Assembly (NCBI GenBank): GCA_027486935.1
Contig: JAIXOF010000107.1
Span: 1-64,000, forward strand
From: Cyanobium sp. C1_MAG_00004
GTDB lineage: Bacteria; Cyanobacteriota; Cyanobacteriia; PCC-6307; Cyanobiaceae
DNA length: 64,000 nt
Direction: 5' to 3'
The notes beneath the pieces were generated by a model, which was not told the origin of the DNA, searched no databases, and saw only the letters and a program-made list of their open reading frames with translations. The translations under genes were made by a program, and so were the position numbers. Positions 1 to 8,213 of this stretch are shown here, one piece after another (position 1 is the stretch's first letter; every line of letters begins with the position of its first letter).

Positions 1-20
1 ATCGCCCACCGCCACCTGCC

Positions 21-1376
21 GTGACCCCACAGGCCGTCACCCTCGCTGAAGCCTCCCGCTTCTGGCTGCAGCTGGGGCTCGTGAGCTTTGGCGGACCGGC
101 CGGCCAGATCGCCCTGCTGGACCGTGAGCTGGTGGAGCGGCGCCGCTGGCTGAGTGAACGCCGCTATCTGCATGCCCTCAATTACTGCATGCTGCTGCCC
201 GGGCCCGAGGCCACCCAGCTGGCCACCTACCTGGGCTGGCTGTTGCATGGCGTGCCCGGTGGCCTGATCGCTGGCGGCTTGTTTTTGCTGCCGTCGGTGC
301 TGGTGCTGACGACCCTGGCCACGATCTATGCCCTGTGGGGCCAACTGCCCCTGCTGGTGGCGGTGTTTGCCGTGCTGAAACCGGCTGTATTGGCGATCGT
401 GATCGTCGCCGCCTGGCGGTTGGGCCAGCGCATCCTGCAGACCCCCCTGCTCGTGGCGCTGGCGGCCCTGGCATTTGCCAGCCTGGCCTTGTTGAACGTG
501 CCTTACCCACTGGTGGTGGGGCTGGCCGCACTGATCGGGTGGAGCGCGGGCCGTCTGCGCCCCCATTGGATCCAACGGCAATCCCAACGGACTGTTGACG
601 CCCAACAGGTCGATGCGCGGGTGCCTCCACTGGCACTGCACGACGACCTGACGCCCACCCCGGCCCACGCCCTGGTGTCGCCGCGGCGCCTGGCCGTGAC
701 CCTGTTGGCCTGGGGCCTGGCGACCCTGCTGCCCCTGGCGGGGCTGGCGCTCTGGGGCGGCTGGAACGGCACCCTGGCCACCATGGCCCGGTTTTTCAGC
801 CGCGTGGCGCTGCTGAGTTTTGGCGGGGCCTATGCGGTGCTGCCCTATGTGGCCCAAGGAGCGGTCGACACCTTTGGCTGGCTGAGCGCCAGCCAGATGG
901 TCGATGGCCTGGCCCTGGGCGAGACCACCCCGGGGCCGCTGATCATGGTGGTGGCCTTTGTCGGCTTCATGGGGGGATGGAACACGGGCCTGGGAGGCGG
1001 CGGTGTTGGCGATGCTGGTGGTGGCGCCAGCTGGCCGGCGGCCCTGGCGGCCACCCTGGTGACCGTGTGGTTCACGTTTGTGCCGTCCTTCGGCTTCATC
1101 CTGGCCGGCGCACCTCTGGTCGAAGCCAGCCGTGATGACCTGCGGCTGGGTGCCCCCCTGACGGGCATCACAGCGGCGGTGGTGGGGGTGATCGCCAGCC
1201 TGGCGGTCTTTTTTGCTGGGCCGGTGCTGTGGCCAGCGGGGCGCCTGCAGCCCGCTGCGTTGCTGGTGGTGGTGCTGGCCCTGTGGGTTCAGCTGCGTTG
1301 GCGCTGGAGCGTGATGCAGGTCATTGGCGGCGCCGCAGCCTGCGGGCTGGGGCTGGCTGCGAGCAGGGCCCTGTAA
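21..1376 (+). CDS. chrA: Chromate transporter family protein (ChrA, two-domain form)
   Basis: Membrane transporter of the CHR family, whose characterised members export chromate, possibly in exchange with sulfate. The 451-residue protein has the two homologous halves of long-chain ChrA. The first opens with the FGGPAGQIALL motif (about residue 22) and the LLPGPEATQLATYLGW segment. The second repeats the pattern with FGGAYAVLPYVAQ and GETTPGPLIMVVAFVGF. Hydrophobic helices fill most of the rest. A glycine-rich stretch near residue 325 lies between two late helices. The chosen start is a GTG at 21, close to the window edge; the N-terminus matches the family well, so the gene looks complete. It converges on the ABC-transporter operon with only 10 nt between stop codons. 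Whether the substrate is really chromate cannot be read from sequence. Confidence 0.88.
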   Translation: MTPQAVTLAEASRFWLQLGLVSFGGPAGQIALLDRELVERRRWLSERRYLHALNYCMLLPGPEATQLATYLGWLLHGVPGGLIAGGLFLLPSVLVLTTLATIYALWGQLPLLVAVFAVLKPAVLAIVIVAAWRLGQRILQTPLLVALAALAFASLALLNVPYPLVVGLAALIGWSAGRLRPHWIQRQSQRTVDAQQVDARVPPLALHDDLTPTPAHALVSPRRLAVTLLAWGLATLLPLAGLALWGGWNGTLATMARFFSRVALLSFGGAYAVLPYVAQGAVDTFGWLSASQMVDGLALGETTPGPLIMVVAFVGFMGGWNTGLGGGGVGDAGGGASWPAALAATLVTVWFTFVPSFGFILAGAPLVEASRDDLRLGAPLTGITAAVVGVIASLAVFFAGPVLWPAGRLQPAALLVVVLALWVQLRWRWSVMQVIGGAAACGLGLAASRAL

Positions 1377-1386
1377 TCAAGTTCCC

Positions 1387-2253
1387 CTAGCCATCTGCGT
1401 CGTGGGCAAAGCGGTTGTAGAGGAAATCGAGTGCACTGTTGCGCAACTCGTAATAACGGGGGTCTTCCATGATGTCCTCGCGGCTGCGGGGACGGGCAAA
1501 GTCGATGGTCAGCACCTCACCGATGCCCGCTGCTGGACCGTTGCTCATCATCACCAGGCGATCGGCAAGGAACAAAGCCTCATCAATGTCGTGGGTAATC
1601 ATCAACACGGTGCATTTCTGGGTGTTCCAGATTGCGAGCAGTTCCTCCTGAAGCTCCTCTTTGGTGATCGCGTCAAGAGCCCCGAACGGCTCATCCAGGA
1701 TCAGCACCTCAGGTCGGATCGCCAGGGCCCGCGCAATCGCAACCCGTTGTTTCATGCCCCCTGAGAGCTGGGTAATCAACTTCTCAGCTGCTGTTCCCAG
1801 GCCGACAAGCTGCAGATGATCGTTCACGATCTCCCGCTTCTGACGCTCGCTGAGCTCGGGCTTCACCGAGTCAACAGCGAGGTAAACATTTTCATAGGCG
1901 GTGAGCCAGGGCAACAGGGCATAGCCCTGAAACACGACCATGCGGTCGGGGCCAGGCCGTTGGATCGGCTGGCCATTGAGCAGCACCTGGCCGCTGGTGG
2001 GCTTGGCGAACCCTGAGACGGTGTTGAGCAGAGTGCTCTTGCCACAGCCCGAGTGGCCGATCACACAGATGAACTCGCCGGCGCGAACCTCGAGATTGAC
2101 GTTCTCGAGGACCGGGTAGGGGCCCTTGGGGGTGGGATAGGTGAGGCCTAGCTGCTCAAAACGCAGCAGGGTCGGCGCCGCTGGGGTCGACGTCGCCGGG
2201 CTGGATTCGGCAGAGAGGGTTGTCGTCATGGCAGCGAGGGAAAAAAAGGACAA
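1387..2253 (-). CDS. cmpD: ABC transporter ATP-binding protein, CmpD/NrtD type
   Basis: Cytoplasmic ATPase subunit of the bicarbonate/nitrate-class importer, last gene of a four-gene leftward operon. The 288 residues form one ABC domain with Walker [10 protein letters not shown], signature [15 protein letters not shown] and Walker [14 protein letters not shown], followed by the H-loop MITHDIDEA. There is no extra C-terminal sensor domain, which distinguishes it from the C subunit next door. It lies 15 nt after cmpC, so transcription is almost certainly shared. The D subunits of nitrate and bicarbonate systems are too alike to separate on their own. The symbol follows the substrate-binding protein of the same operon. 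Confidence 0.85.
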   Translation of the reverse strand: MSFFSLAAMTTTLSAESSPATSTPAAPTLLRFEQLGLTYPTPKGPYPVLENVNLEVRAGEFICVIGHSGCGKSTLLNTVSGFAKPTSGQVLLNGQPIQRPGPDRMVVFQGYALLPWLTAYENVYLAVDSVKPELSERQKREIVNDHLQLVGLGTAAEKLITQLSGGMKQRVAIARALAIRPEVLILDEPFGALDAITKEELQEELLAIWNTQKCTVLMITHDIDEALFLADRLVMMSNGPAAGIGEVLTIDFARPRSREDIMEDPRYYELRNSALDFLYNRFAHDADG

Positions 2254-2268
2254 CGTTGAGAAGGCAGG

Positions 2269-4260
2269 TCAGTTCGCCAAGGCCCTGGGAACACCGATCG
2301 GAATCTCAGCGACGCTGTAGTCCTTGTGGATCGACAAGGCGTTGATGTAGGCGATCGGATCGTCAGGGTTAAACGGCACACCGTCAAACAACTCAATCCC
2401 GCTGCGTTGGTAGCTGACATCCTCAAGGCCCAGCTCCCGGGCGGCGGTGCTGTAGACGCCCACAGCGCACACCCGCTCAAGGATTTCGACGTAGTTGCGG
2501 GGAAAGGGAATCTCACTCCACCGGGCCAGCTGGGTGATGATCCAGAGGTGCTCACTGCGGCTGGGACGGTTGACGCCAGGCCCGAAAAACAGGGTGTGCG
2601 GATCTGCAGGCCGTTCATCGCCGAGTCCCTGACCGGCGCCAAAGCGGATCAACTCGGGTTTCATGCCCAGATAGCGGCGATTGCTGAGCAGGTGGGTCAG
2701 TTCATCCCAGTGAGCCGGATCAGCGCAGTAGCGGCAGGCCTCGAGCAGAGCTTTGGTCAGCGCAATGTGGGTGTTCGGATAGGCGAGGGCCCAGTCCTCC
2801 CGCACGCCCAGCACTTTGCCCGGGTGACCCGACCAGATCTCGAGATCACCAACCATCGAGAAGCCATGGCCCTCGAGCTCGGCGCGACGGTTCCAGGGAT
2901 CGCCAACGCAATAGCCGTCGATGGAGCCATCCTTGAGGTCGGCCAGCATCTGGGCCGGCGGCAGGGTCTGCAGATGGACGTCGTGATCGGGATCGATCGC
3001 GTTCGAGGCCAGCCAATACCGCAGCAGCAGGTTGTGCATCGAGGCCGGGTGCACAATCCCCAGGGTGTGGGGTTCGCGGTTGGTGCGCAGCAGATAGTCG
3101 CGGTAGTCGGCCACACTGCGCACGCCCTGCTCGGCCAGGCGGTTGGCCAAGGTGATCCCGTTGCCGTTCCGGCTCAGGGTGAGCGCGGTCACGATCGGCG
3201 TGGGGTCGCCACCATGGCCGCCGGCACTCATCCAGGTGGGCATGCCCGAGGGCATCAAGGCCGCATCGAGGGTGCGATCCAGCAGACCATCGGTGATGCC
3301 ACGCCAACTGGTTTCGCGCACCAGCTGCACCTCATCGAGGCCGTGCTTGGCAAAGAAGCCTTTGGCCTCAGCCACGGCCAACGGCGCGCAGGCACCCAAC
3401 GGGATGAAGCCCAGATCGAGATTCACCTTTTCAAGCCCGTGACGGGCCAGGACCTTGTGGGGCTTGGCCTGCCACTGCTTGACCCGCTTCTGACGGTTGA
3501 GGAAATAGATGATCTCCGAGCGCAGGCTGTAGTAACTGGGGTGGTGAACCACCTCCAGGCGCTGGCGCGGACGGGGAATGTCCACCTCGAGGATGCCGCC
3601 GATCTTGGAGCCAGGCCCATTGGTGAGCATGACGATGCGATCAGAAAGCAACACCGCCTCATCAACGTCATGGGTGACCATGACGGCGGTGAGTTCATTT
3701 TCGTTGCAGATCTGCATGAGTTTCTCCTGCAGATTGCCGCGGGTCAGCGCATCAAGGGCGCCAAAGGGCTCGTCCAGCAGCAACAACTTGGGCTTGATGG
3801 CCAGAGCCCGGGCGATGGCCACCCGCTGGCGCATCCCGCCCGAGAGCTGCAAGGGCGGCTTGTCGGCGGCATGGGCCAGACCCACCATGGTGATGTGGTC
3901 TTCCACCACCTGTTCGCGCTCGCTCCGCGGCAGGTCGGGCATCACTTCATCGACTGCCAGGGCGATGTTCTCGCGCACGGTCAGCCAGGGAAGCAGCGAA
4001 TAGTTCTGGAACACGACCATCTTGTCGGGGCCTGGCCGCTTGACGGCCTCTCCCTCGAGCAACACGGTTCCGCCGCTGGGCAGATCTAGGCCGGCGATCA
4101 TGTTGAGCAGGGTGCTCTTGCCGCATCCAGAGTGCCCGATCAACGAGATGAACTCGCCTTTGCGGATTTCCAGATCAATGCCTTTGAGTGCCAGATAATT
4201 TCCCCCACCGCTCAGGGGGAAATTTTTCTCAACATCCTGAACAGCAACAAGTGGTGACAT
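2269..4260 (-). CDS. cmpC: ABC transporter ATPase fused to a substrate-sensing domain, CmpC/NrtC type
   Basis: Cytoplasmic ATPase with an attached regulatory domain. The N-terminal 250 residues are an ABC domain ([38 protein letters not shown]). From about residue 280 the protein resembles the solute-binding protein encoded by cmpA, with FIPLGACAPLAVAEAKGFFAKHGL and YCVGDPWNRRAE. This two-part build at 663 residues is diagnostic of CmpC/NrtC; in NrtC the C-terminal domain is known to mediate inhibition of uptake. The start was set at 4260 (reading MSPLVAVQDV) because the 25 upstream residues in frame do not resemble family members. Spacing is 25 nt after cmpB and 15 nt before cmpD. Substrate assignment follows cmpA. 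Confidence 0.87.
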   Translation of the reverse strand: MSPLVAVQDVEKNFPLSGGGNYLALKGIDLEIRKGEFISLIGHSGCGKSTLLNMIAGLDLPSGGTVLLEGEAVKRPGPDKMVVFQNYSLLPWLTVRENIALAVDEVMPDLPRSEREQVVEDHITMVGLAHAADKPPLQLSGGMRQRVAIARALAIKPKLLLLDEPFGALDALTRGNLQEKLMQICNENELTAVMVTHDVDEAVLLSDRIVMLTNGPGSKIGGILEVDIPRPRQRLEVVHHPSYYSLRSEIIYFLNRQKRVKQWQAKPHKVLARHGLEKVNLDLGFIPLGACAPLAVAEAKGFFAKHGLDEVQLVRETSWRGITDGLLDRTLDAALMPSGMPTWMSAGGHGGDPTPIVTALTLSRNGNGITLANRLAEQGVRSVADYRDYLLRTNREPHTLGIVHPASMHNLLLRYWLASNAIDPDHDVHLQTLPPAQMLADLKDGSIDGYCVGDPWNRRAELEGHGFSMVGDLEIWSGHPGKVLGVREDWALAYPNTHIALTKALLEACRYCADPAHWDELTHLLSNRRYLGMKPELIRFGAGQGLGDERPADPHTLFFGPGVNRPSRSEHLWIITQLARWSEIPFPRNYVEILERVCAVGVYSTAARELGLEDVSYQRSGIELFDGVPFNPDDPIAYINALSIHKDYSVAEIPIGVPRALAN

Positions 4261-4285
4261 GGCGTTGTGATGAGGGGGTGAATGT

Positions 4286-5107
4286 TCAGCGACCAACCGC
4301 AAGTCGGGTCTGGATCCAGGCCATGAAGCGGTCAAGAATCAGACCAATGGCACCAATCCAGATCACACCGAGCACGATGTCGGAGACATAGCCGTTCTGG
4401 TTGGCATCCCAGATGAAGAAACCGATTCCGGGAGTACCAGGCATCACAATTTCAGCCGCGATGATGGCGAGCCAGGCCAGACCAATCGAAATGCGCAGCC
4501 CCGTGAAGATGTAAGGCAGTGCCGAAGGAAGCAGGATCTTGGTGAAGAATTTCTGCTTGGACATCTGCAGAACCAGGGCCACATTGCGGTAATCCTGCGG
4601 GATCTGACGAACACCCTCGGCGGTATTGATCAAAATCGGCCAGATCGAAGTGATGAAGATCACAAAGATCGCCGCAGGCTGGTTCTGCTGGAACATCACC
4701 AGGGCGATCGGCACCCAGGCCAGAGGAGCCACCATGCGCAGAAACTGGAACAGCGGGTCAAAGGCACGGTTGAGATTGTTGTTCAGACCCACGGCAATGC
4801 CAACGCCGATGCCGACCACGGCCGCCAGCGCATACCCCAGGGCCACCCGACTGAGGCTGCTCATGGTGTGCAGGAACAACCCCTTGTCGAGACCGCCACG
4901 ATCAAAGAAGGGATACAGCAGCAACTCGCGCGTGCGCTCTTCGGTCCACAAACTCAAGGGACCACTGAGCTTGGTCAAGCCAAGGCTGGCACTCAATTGC
5001 CAGCACAGCAGAAAGCCCCCGATGCCAAAGATGGGTGGAAGGATGGTCTTGCGGTTGCGCTTCCACCATTGGGCAAGGCTGAATCCAGAGCTGGGTGTCG
5101 TGGTCAT
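4286..5107 (-). CDS. cmpB: ABC transporter permease, CmpB/NrtB type
   Basis: Inner-membrane permease of the importer. The 273-residue protein has several hydrophobic helices and the cytoplasmic EAA-type loop (EGVRQIPQDYRNVALVLQMS followed by LPSALPYIFTGLRI), which docks on the ATPase subunits. Length and topology match CmpB/NrtB. It sits 48 nt after the solute-binding lipoprotein gene and 25 nt before the ATPase/sensor fusion, so it is the second gene of the operon. A homodimer is expected from the family. Substrate cannot be read from the permease alone. Confidence 0.87.
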   Translation of the reverse strand: MTTTPSSGFSLAQWWKRNRKTILPPIFGIGGFLLCWQLSASLGLTKLSGPLSLWTEERTRELLLYPFFDRGGLDKGLFLHTMSSLSRVALGYALAAVVGIGVGIAVGLNNNLNRAFDPLFQFLRMVAPLAWVPIALVMFQQNQPAAIFVIFITSIWPILINTAEGVRQIPQDYRNVALVLQMSKQKFFTKILLPSALPYIFTGLRISIGLAWLAIIAAEIVMPGTPGIGFFIWDANQNGYVSDIVLGVIWIGAIGLILDRFMAWIQTRLAVGR

Positions 5108-5155
5108 GGAACGTGCTTGGAATAGAGAGAAATGGAATCGCAGTCCTGGCGCTGA

Positions 5156-6496
5156 TCAGCCCTTGATGCGCAGGCTGTTCAGGTAGGCCTCAGGGTTGCT
5201 GGGGTCATAGACGGTGCCGTCAAAGAAGACCTCCTTGCCCCTGCTGCTCGAGGTGGGAATGTCCTTGGCGGGCAGGCCGAGCTCTTTGGCAGCCCGAAGC
5301 CAGAGGTCATCGCGCACCACGCGCTCGTTGAGGGCCCTGGCCTCAGCGACGGTGTCGACCACACCGGGGTAGAACTTCCAGCGCAGCGATTCGATCAGGA
5401 ACCACAGCGTCAGGCTCTTGTAGGGGTAGGAAATCACCCCACGGTCGCTGCTCCAGTACAGGGGCCCCATCTTGGGGTCGTTGACCGAAGCTGCTTTGGC
5501 TCCCAATTGGTACTGCCCCTTGAGTGACTGCTCAAGCAGATCAGGCGGCACGTTGAACCATTTGCGGGTGCTGAGAAGTTCGGCAGCCTCGGCTTTGTTC
5601 TCTGGCTTGTCGAGCCACATCTGGGCTTCGATCAATCCTTTTAACAGGGCAAGGGTGGCCTTGGGATGCTTGTCAACCCAGTCACTGCGCAGAGCGAGGT
5701 ATTCCTCAGGATGCACCTTCCAGATCTGGGCTGTGGTGGCAGCCAGGTAACCCAGGTCCTGTTGCTCAATCCGCGAGGGCCAGGGGTCACCGGTGGAGAA
5801 GGCCTCCATCGTGCCGTTTCTCATGCCCTGCAGGGTTTCTGGGGCAGGCACGGTCAGCAGTTCGACGTCCTTGTTGGGATTGACGCCATTGGCCGCCAGC
5901 CAGTAGCGAACCCATAGGTCCTGGTTCGCCCTTGGGAAGGAATAGGACGCCCGGAACTTGCGCCCCTCCTTCTGACTGAAGCGCTGAAAGAAACCGGGGG
6001 ATGAGCTCCTGAGATCAAGGCTCAGGTTTCCGTCTCTGACGGTGTTGGCGGCGGCAATCCCATTGCCCTGGCTCATCAACATCGCCAGCACGACCATCGG
6101 CACTTTTTTGCCGTTGGTGATCGCACCTTCGCTGATCATCTGCGGCATCGGCAGCTGCCACTGGCCGCCCTCGATGCCGCCCCCGGCAGACCCGAGCACA
6201 AGGTTGTCACGGGCAGCCGACCAACTGGACTGTTTGGCGAGCTTCACATCAAGCCCATGCTTGGCAAAGAAGCCCTTCTCCACACCAATCACCAACGGTG
6301 CTGCTTCGAGAATCGGGAGAAAGCCCAGACTGACGGTGCCGGTCTCCAGCTGGGCAGCCGCCTGAGCATTGAGGGGAATGGGCTCAGCGACAGGCCTGCC
6401 GCTGCGACTGGGGGGATTTCCCAAACAACCGGACAGCAGAAATGATGAGGCCATAGCCCCAGCAACAAGGCTCAAAAAGCGACGTCTTTTTTTCAT
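5156..6496 (-). CDS. cmpA: Bicarbonate-type ABC transporter substrate-binding lipoprotein (CmpA/NrtA family)
   Basis: Periplasmic solute-binding lipoprotein, first gene of the operon. It begins with MKKRRRF, a hydrophobic helix and the lipobox LSGC (lipidated Cys24), giving 446 residues. A longer in-frame reading exists, but position 6496 places the signal peptide correctly. Compared from memory with both families, it carries the CmpA forms of the discriminating motifs: GGGIEGGQWQLPMP instead of the GAHI-type of NrtA, FSTGDPWPSRI instead of VGEPWN, and HPEE (residues 262-265) where nitrate-binding NrtA has HPEK, the lysine being the reported nitrate ligand. I therefore favour bicarbonate uptake (BCT1). 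No nitrate or nitrite reductase and no cmpR lies nearby. Generic annotation might still call it a nitrate-binding protein. Confidence 0.8.
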   Translation of the reverse strand: MKKRRRFLSLVAGAMASSFLLSGCLGNPPSRSGRPVAEPIPLNAQAAAQLETGTVSLGFLPILEAAPLVIGVEKGFFAKHGLDVKLAKQSSWSAARDNLVLGSAGGGIEGGQWQLPMPQMISEGAITNGKKVPMVVLAMLMSQGNGIAAANTVRDGNLSLDLRSSSPGFFQRFSQKEGRKFRASYSFPRANQDLWVRYWLAANGVNPNKDVELLTVPAPETLQGMRNGTMEAFSTGDPWPSRIEQQDLGYLAATTAQIWKVHPEEYLALRSDWVDKHPKATLALLKGLIEAQMWLDKPENKAEAAELLSTRKWFNVPPDLLEQSLKGQYQLGAKAASVNDPKMGPLYWSSDRGVISYPYKSLTLWFLIESLRWKFYPGVVDTVAEARALNERVVRDDLWLRAAKELGLPAKDIPTSSSRGKEVFFDGTVYDPSNPEAYLNSLRIKG

Positions 6497-6634
6497 GGTG
6501 CACGTCATTAGCAATGCATCAAATCGGTAAGAATCAAGCGGGACTGTGGCGTTGCAATTGATCCAGATCTCTCTTGCGAAGTGATGCGGCAAAGGTAGAG
6601 GTGTGACTGATCAGCCTGGGGAGGGCAAGCCGAA

Positions 6635-6656
6635 GCAATAACGATGGTTGCAATAA
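6635..6656 (-). promoter_or_regulatory. Direct repeat upstream of the transporter operon
   Basis: The heptamer TTATTGC (read on the minus strand) occurs twice, at 6650-6656 and 6635-6641, 15 bp apart start to start. It lies about 140-160 nt upstream of the cmpA start in the 264-nt gap before the sigma factor gene. LysR-type regulators such as CmpR recognise TTA/TAA-flavoured boxes, so this is a possible activator site, but the match is loose. No clean GTA-N8-TAC NtcA site was seen in this gap. Confidence 0.25.
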
Positions 6657-6684
6657 GCTGTGATGATCAACTCAGATGAGCAAC

Positions 6685-6721
6685 AAAAAAAGTGGCAGTC
6701 AGTGCATCGCACCACTGCCAC
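6685..6721 (-). terminator. Rho-independent terminator of the sigma factor gene
   Basis: On the minus strand GTGGCAGT pairs with ACTGCCAC, with an inner GTGC-GAT-GCAC stem, followed directly by a run of seven T. It lies about 40 nt beyond the stop codon of the sigma factor gene at 6761-7735. It also insulates the transporter operon, which starts further left on the same strand. Confidence 0.85.
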
Positions 6722-6760
6722 CCAAACGCCAGGAAAGTTGTCTAGTGAGCTGACTTGAAC

Positions 6761-7735
6761 TCAGCCCTCTTGGATGTAGTCAACCACCTTGTGGGACAGG
6801 CCCCTGACAGCCGCCAATGCCCGGCGTTCGATGCCGCGGGCCGTGTCCCGGGTCACCCCCATGCTGCGGGCCACAGAACTGAGGTTCTGGGGTTCCAGTC
6901 CATTGATGCCGTAACGAAGCCGTAGCAACTGCGCCTCCTGGGTTGGCAGCTCATGCAGCAGTTGTTCGAGGTCGCTGCTGAACAGCTGACCCACCAGGCG
7001 CTGCTCCGGTTGGCTCGATGAGCAGTGGATGCGATCGAGCAGCGAACCATCGCCCTCGTGCTGTTGACCGGCGTCAAGGCTGACGGGCTGCTGGGCACGA
7101 AACAGGATCTCTTCAATGTCCAGGGGCTTGAAGCCCGTGAAGGCGGCCAACTCGTCGATGCTGGGCGTACGACCCAACTCATGGCATAGGGTCTGCTGCG
7201 CTCGACGCAGCTTGCTCAGGACCTCGCCCACGTGAACGGGCAGGCGAATCGTGCGGCTCTTGTCGGCGATGGCCCTGGTGATGCCTTCGCGGATCCACCA
7301 GTAGGCGTAGGTCGAGAACTTATAGCCACGGGTCGGATCAAACCGTTCGACGGCCTTGATCAGGCCGATGTTGCCCTCCTGGACCAGGTCCTCCAGCTCA
7401 AGCTGGCGACTGGCGTACTTGCGGGCAATGGTGACCACCAGGCGCAGGTTGGCCGAGACCATGCGCTGCTTGGCGCGCTGACCGCGGCGCCGGCGGCGCA
7501 CCAGCTCTAGCGGGGTGAGGCCGGCTTCTGCCGCCCAGACGTCCAGCGAGGGGGCCTGTCCACCCGAGCGCAGGGTCAGCTCCTCGCTGATCTCATCTAA
7601 GGAGCGCAGGGCCTGAACGGCACGGGCCAGGGTGATTTCCTCCTCATGGGTGAGCAGGGGAATCCGGGCGAGGTTGCGCAGGTGGGTGCTGAGAGCGTCG
7701 CAGCTGCTGCGGGTGAGCTTCTGTGGCGCGGTCAT
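6761..7735 (-). CDS. Group 2 (non-essential, RpoD-like) RNA polymerase sigma factor
   Basis: Sigma-70 family factor directing RNA polymerase to alternative promoters. The 324 residues show region 1.2 (LRNLARIPLLTHEEEI, from about residue 18), region 2 with the core-binding and -10 recognition segment (DLVQEGNIGLIKAVERFDP, then YKFSTYAYWWIREGI), region 3, and region 4 with the helix-turn-helix (SSVARSMGVTRDTARGIERRAL). The long acidic region 1.1 of the principal SigA is absent and the protein is short, both typical of cyanobacterial group 2 factors. These usually respond to light, nutrient or stress state; the trigger here is unknown. It is monocistronic, with an inverted repeat in its upstream region and a strong terminator. 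Confidence 0.92.
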   Translation of the reverse strand: MTAPQKLTRSSCDALSTHLRNLARIPLLTHEEEITLARAVQALRSLDEISEELTLRSGGQAPSLDVWAAEAGLTPLELVRRRRRGQRAKQRMVSANLRLVVTIARKYASRQLELEDLVQEGNIGLIKAVERFDPTRGYKFSTYAYWWIREGITRAIADKSRTIRLPVHVGEVLSKLRRAQQTLCHELGRTPSIDELAAFTGFKPLDIEEILFRAQQPVSLDAGQQHEGDGSLLDRIHCSSSQPEQRLVGQLFSSDLEQLLHELPTQEAQLLRLRYGINGLEPQNLSSVARSMGVTRDTARGIERRALAAVRGLSHKVVDYIQEG

Positions 7736-7830
7736 GGTGGGTGAACCCCGTCAGGTGGGCGCCACCCTACAGGGTTTAGAAACAGAAAAGGTTCCTTTTC
7801 GGCTTGCGATCAACGAGAAGCCGCAATTGC

Positions 7831-7853
7831 ACTGATCAGATCAGCTGATCAGT
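7831..7853. repeat. Inverted repeat between the sigma factor gene and a small membrane protein gene
   Basis: ACTGATCAG and CTGATCAGT form nine-base arms around a five-base spacer. The core GATCAGCTGATC (7839-7850) is itself a perfect 12-bp palindrome. It lies about 95 nt upstream of the sigma factor start and 180 nt upstream of the small gene at 8034, in an otherwise empty 298-nt gap. The symmetry suits a dimeric regulator site; there is no T-tract, so a terminator is unlikely. Confidence 0.45.
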
Positions 7854-8033
7854 GCCCCAAACCCGCTGCGGCGTGGGTTATCAGCGATGCCGGAACAACA
7901 CTGAGCGTGGCTGTCAAGGCTCAGGTGGCGGTAGCAGATCGTGCACAGATCTGGCCAGAAAGCCACTCAGATTTGGTGGCTCCCCAGAGCCAGTGGGCCC
8001 CGTACTAGACAACGGAGGCTATTGGCCCCAACC

Positions 8034-8201
8034 ATGGCTGCCTTAATCACCCTTGCCGCAATTTGGCTGCTGCTGCGATCGGCCCTGCTGATCCACCAGG
8101 CCAATCGACACAGCGACGAAGCCCGCCTGGCCCGCGGCTTTGTTGCCGAGTTGCGGCGCCGGGGGTTGATGGGCACGCACCCGCTGAACCTGGGCGATTG
8201 A
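8034..8201 (+). CDS. Small single-helix membrane protein (hypothetical)
   Basis: A 55-residue peptide with an N-terminal hydrophobic helix (MAALITLAAIWLLLRSALLI) followed by a charged helix-like tail rich in Arg, Glu and His. The ATG at 8034 was preferred over longer readings because it places the membrane helix at the very N-terminus. A GGAGG lies 15 nt upstream. The stop is 12 nt before the next gene on the same strand, so they may be co-transcribed. I do not recognise the family and assign no function. Confidence 0.55.
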   Translation: MAALITLAAIWLLLRSALLIHQANRHSDEARLARGFVAELRRRGLMGTHPLNLGD

Positions 8202-8213
8202 GCCATCGGATCG

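Noticed and set aside
2326-4089. 587-codon open frame antisense to cmpC
   Set aside because: High-GC coding DNA leaves long open antisense frames. The translation has no family features, while the opposite strand encodes a clear ABC fusion protein.
1387-6496. Naming the ABC operon nrtABCD (nitrate transport)
   Set aside because: Overall family membership fits, but the binding protein has the CmpA forms of the three discriminating motifs and no nitrate assimilation gene is adjacent. The nitrate reading is kept only as an alternative.
6497-6760. NtcA binding site upstream of the transporter operon
   Set aside because: GTA is followed at the right distance only by non-matching triplets (for example GTA-N8-ACT); no GTA-N8-TAC was found.
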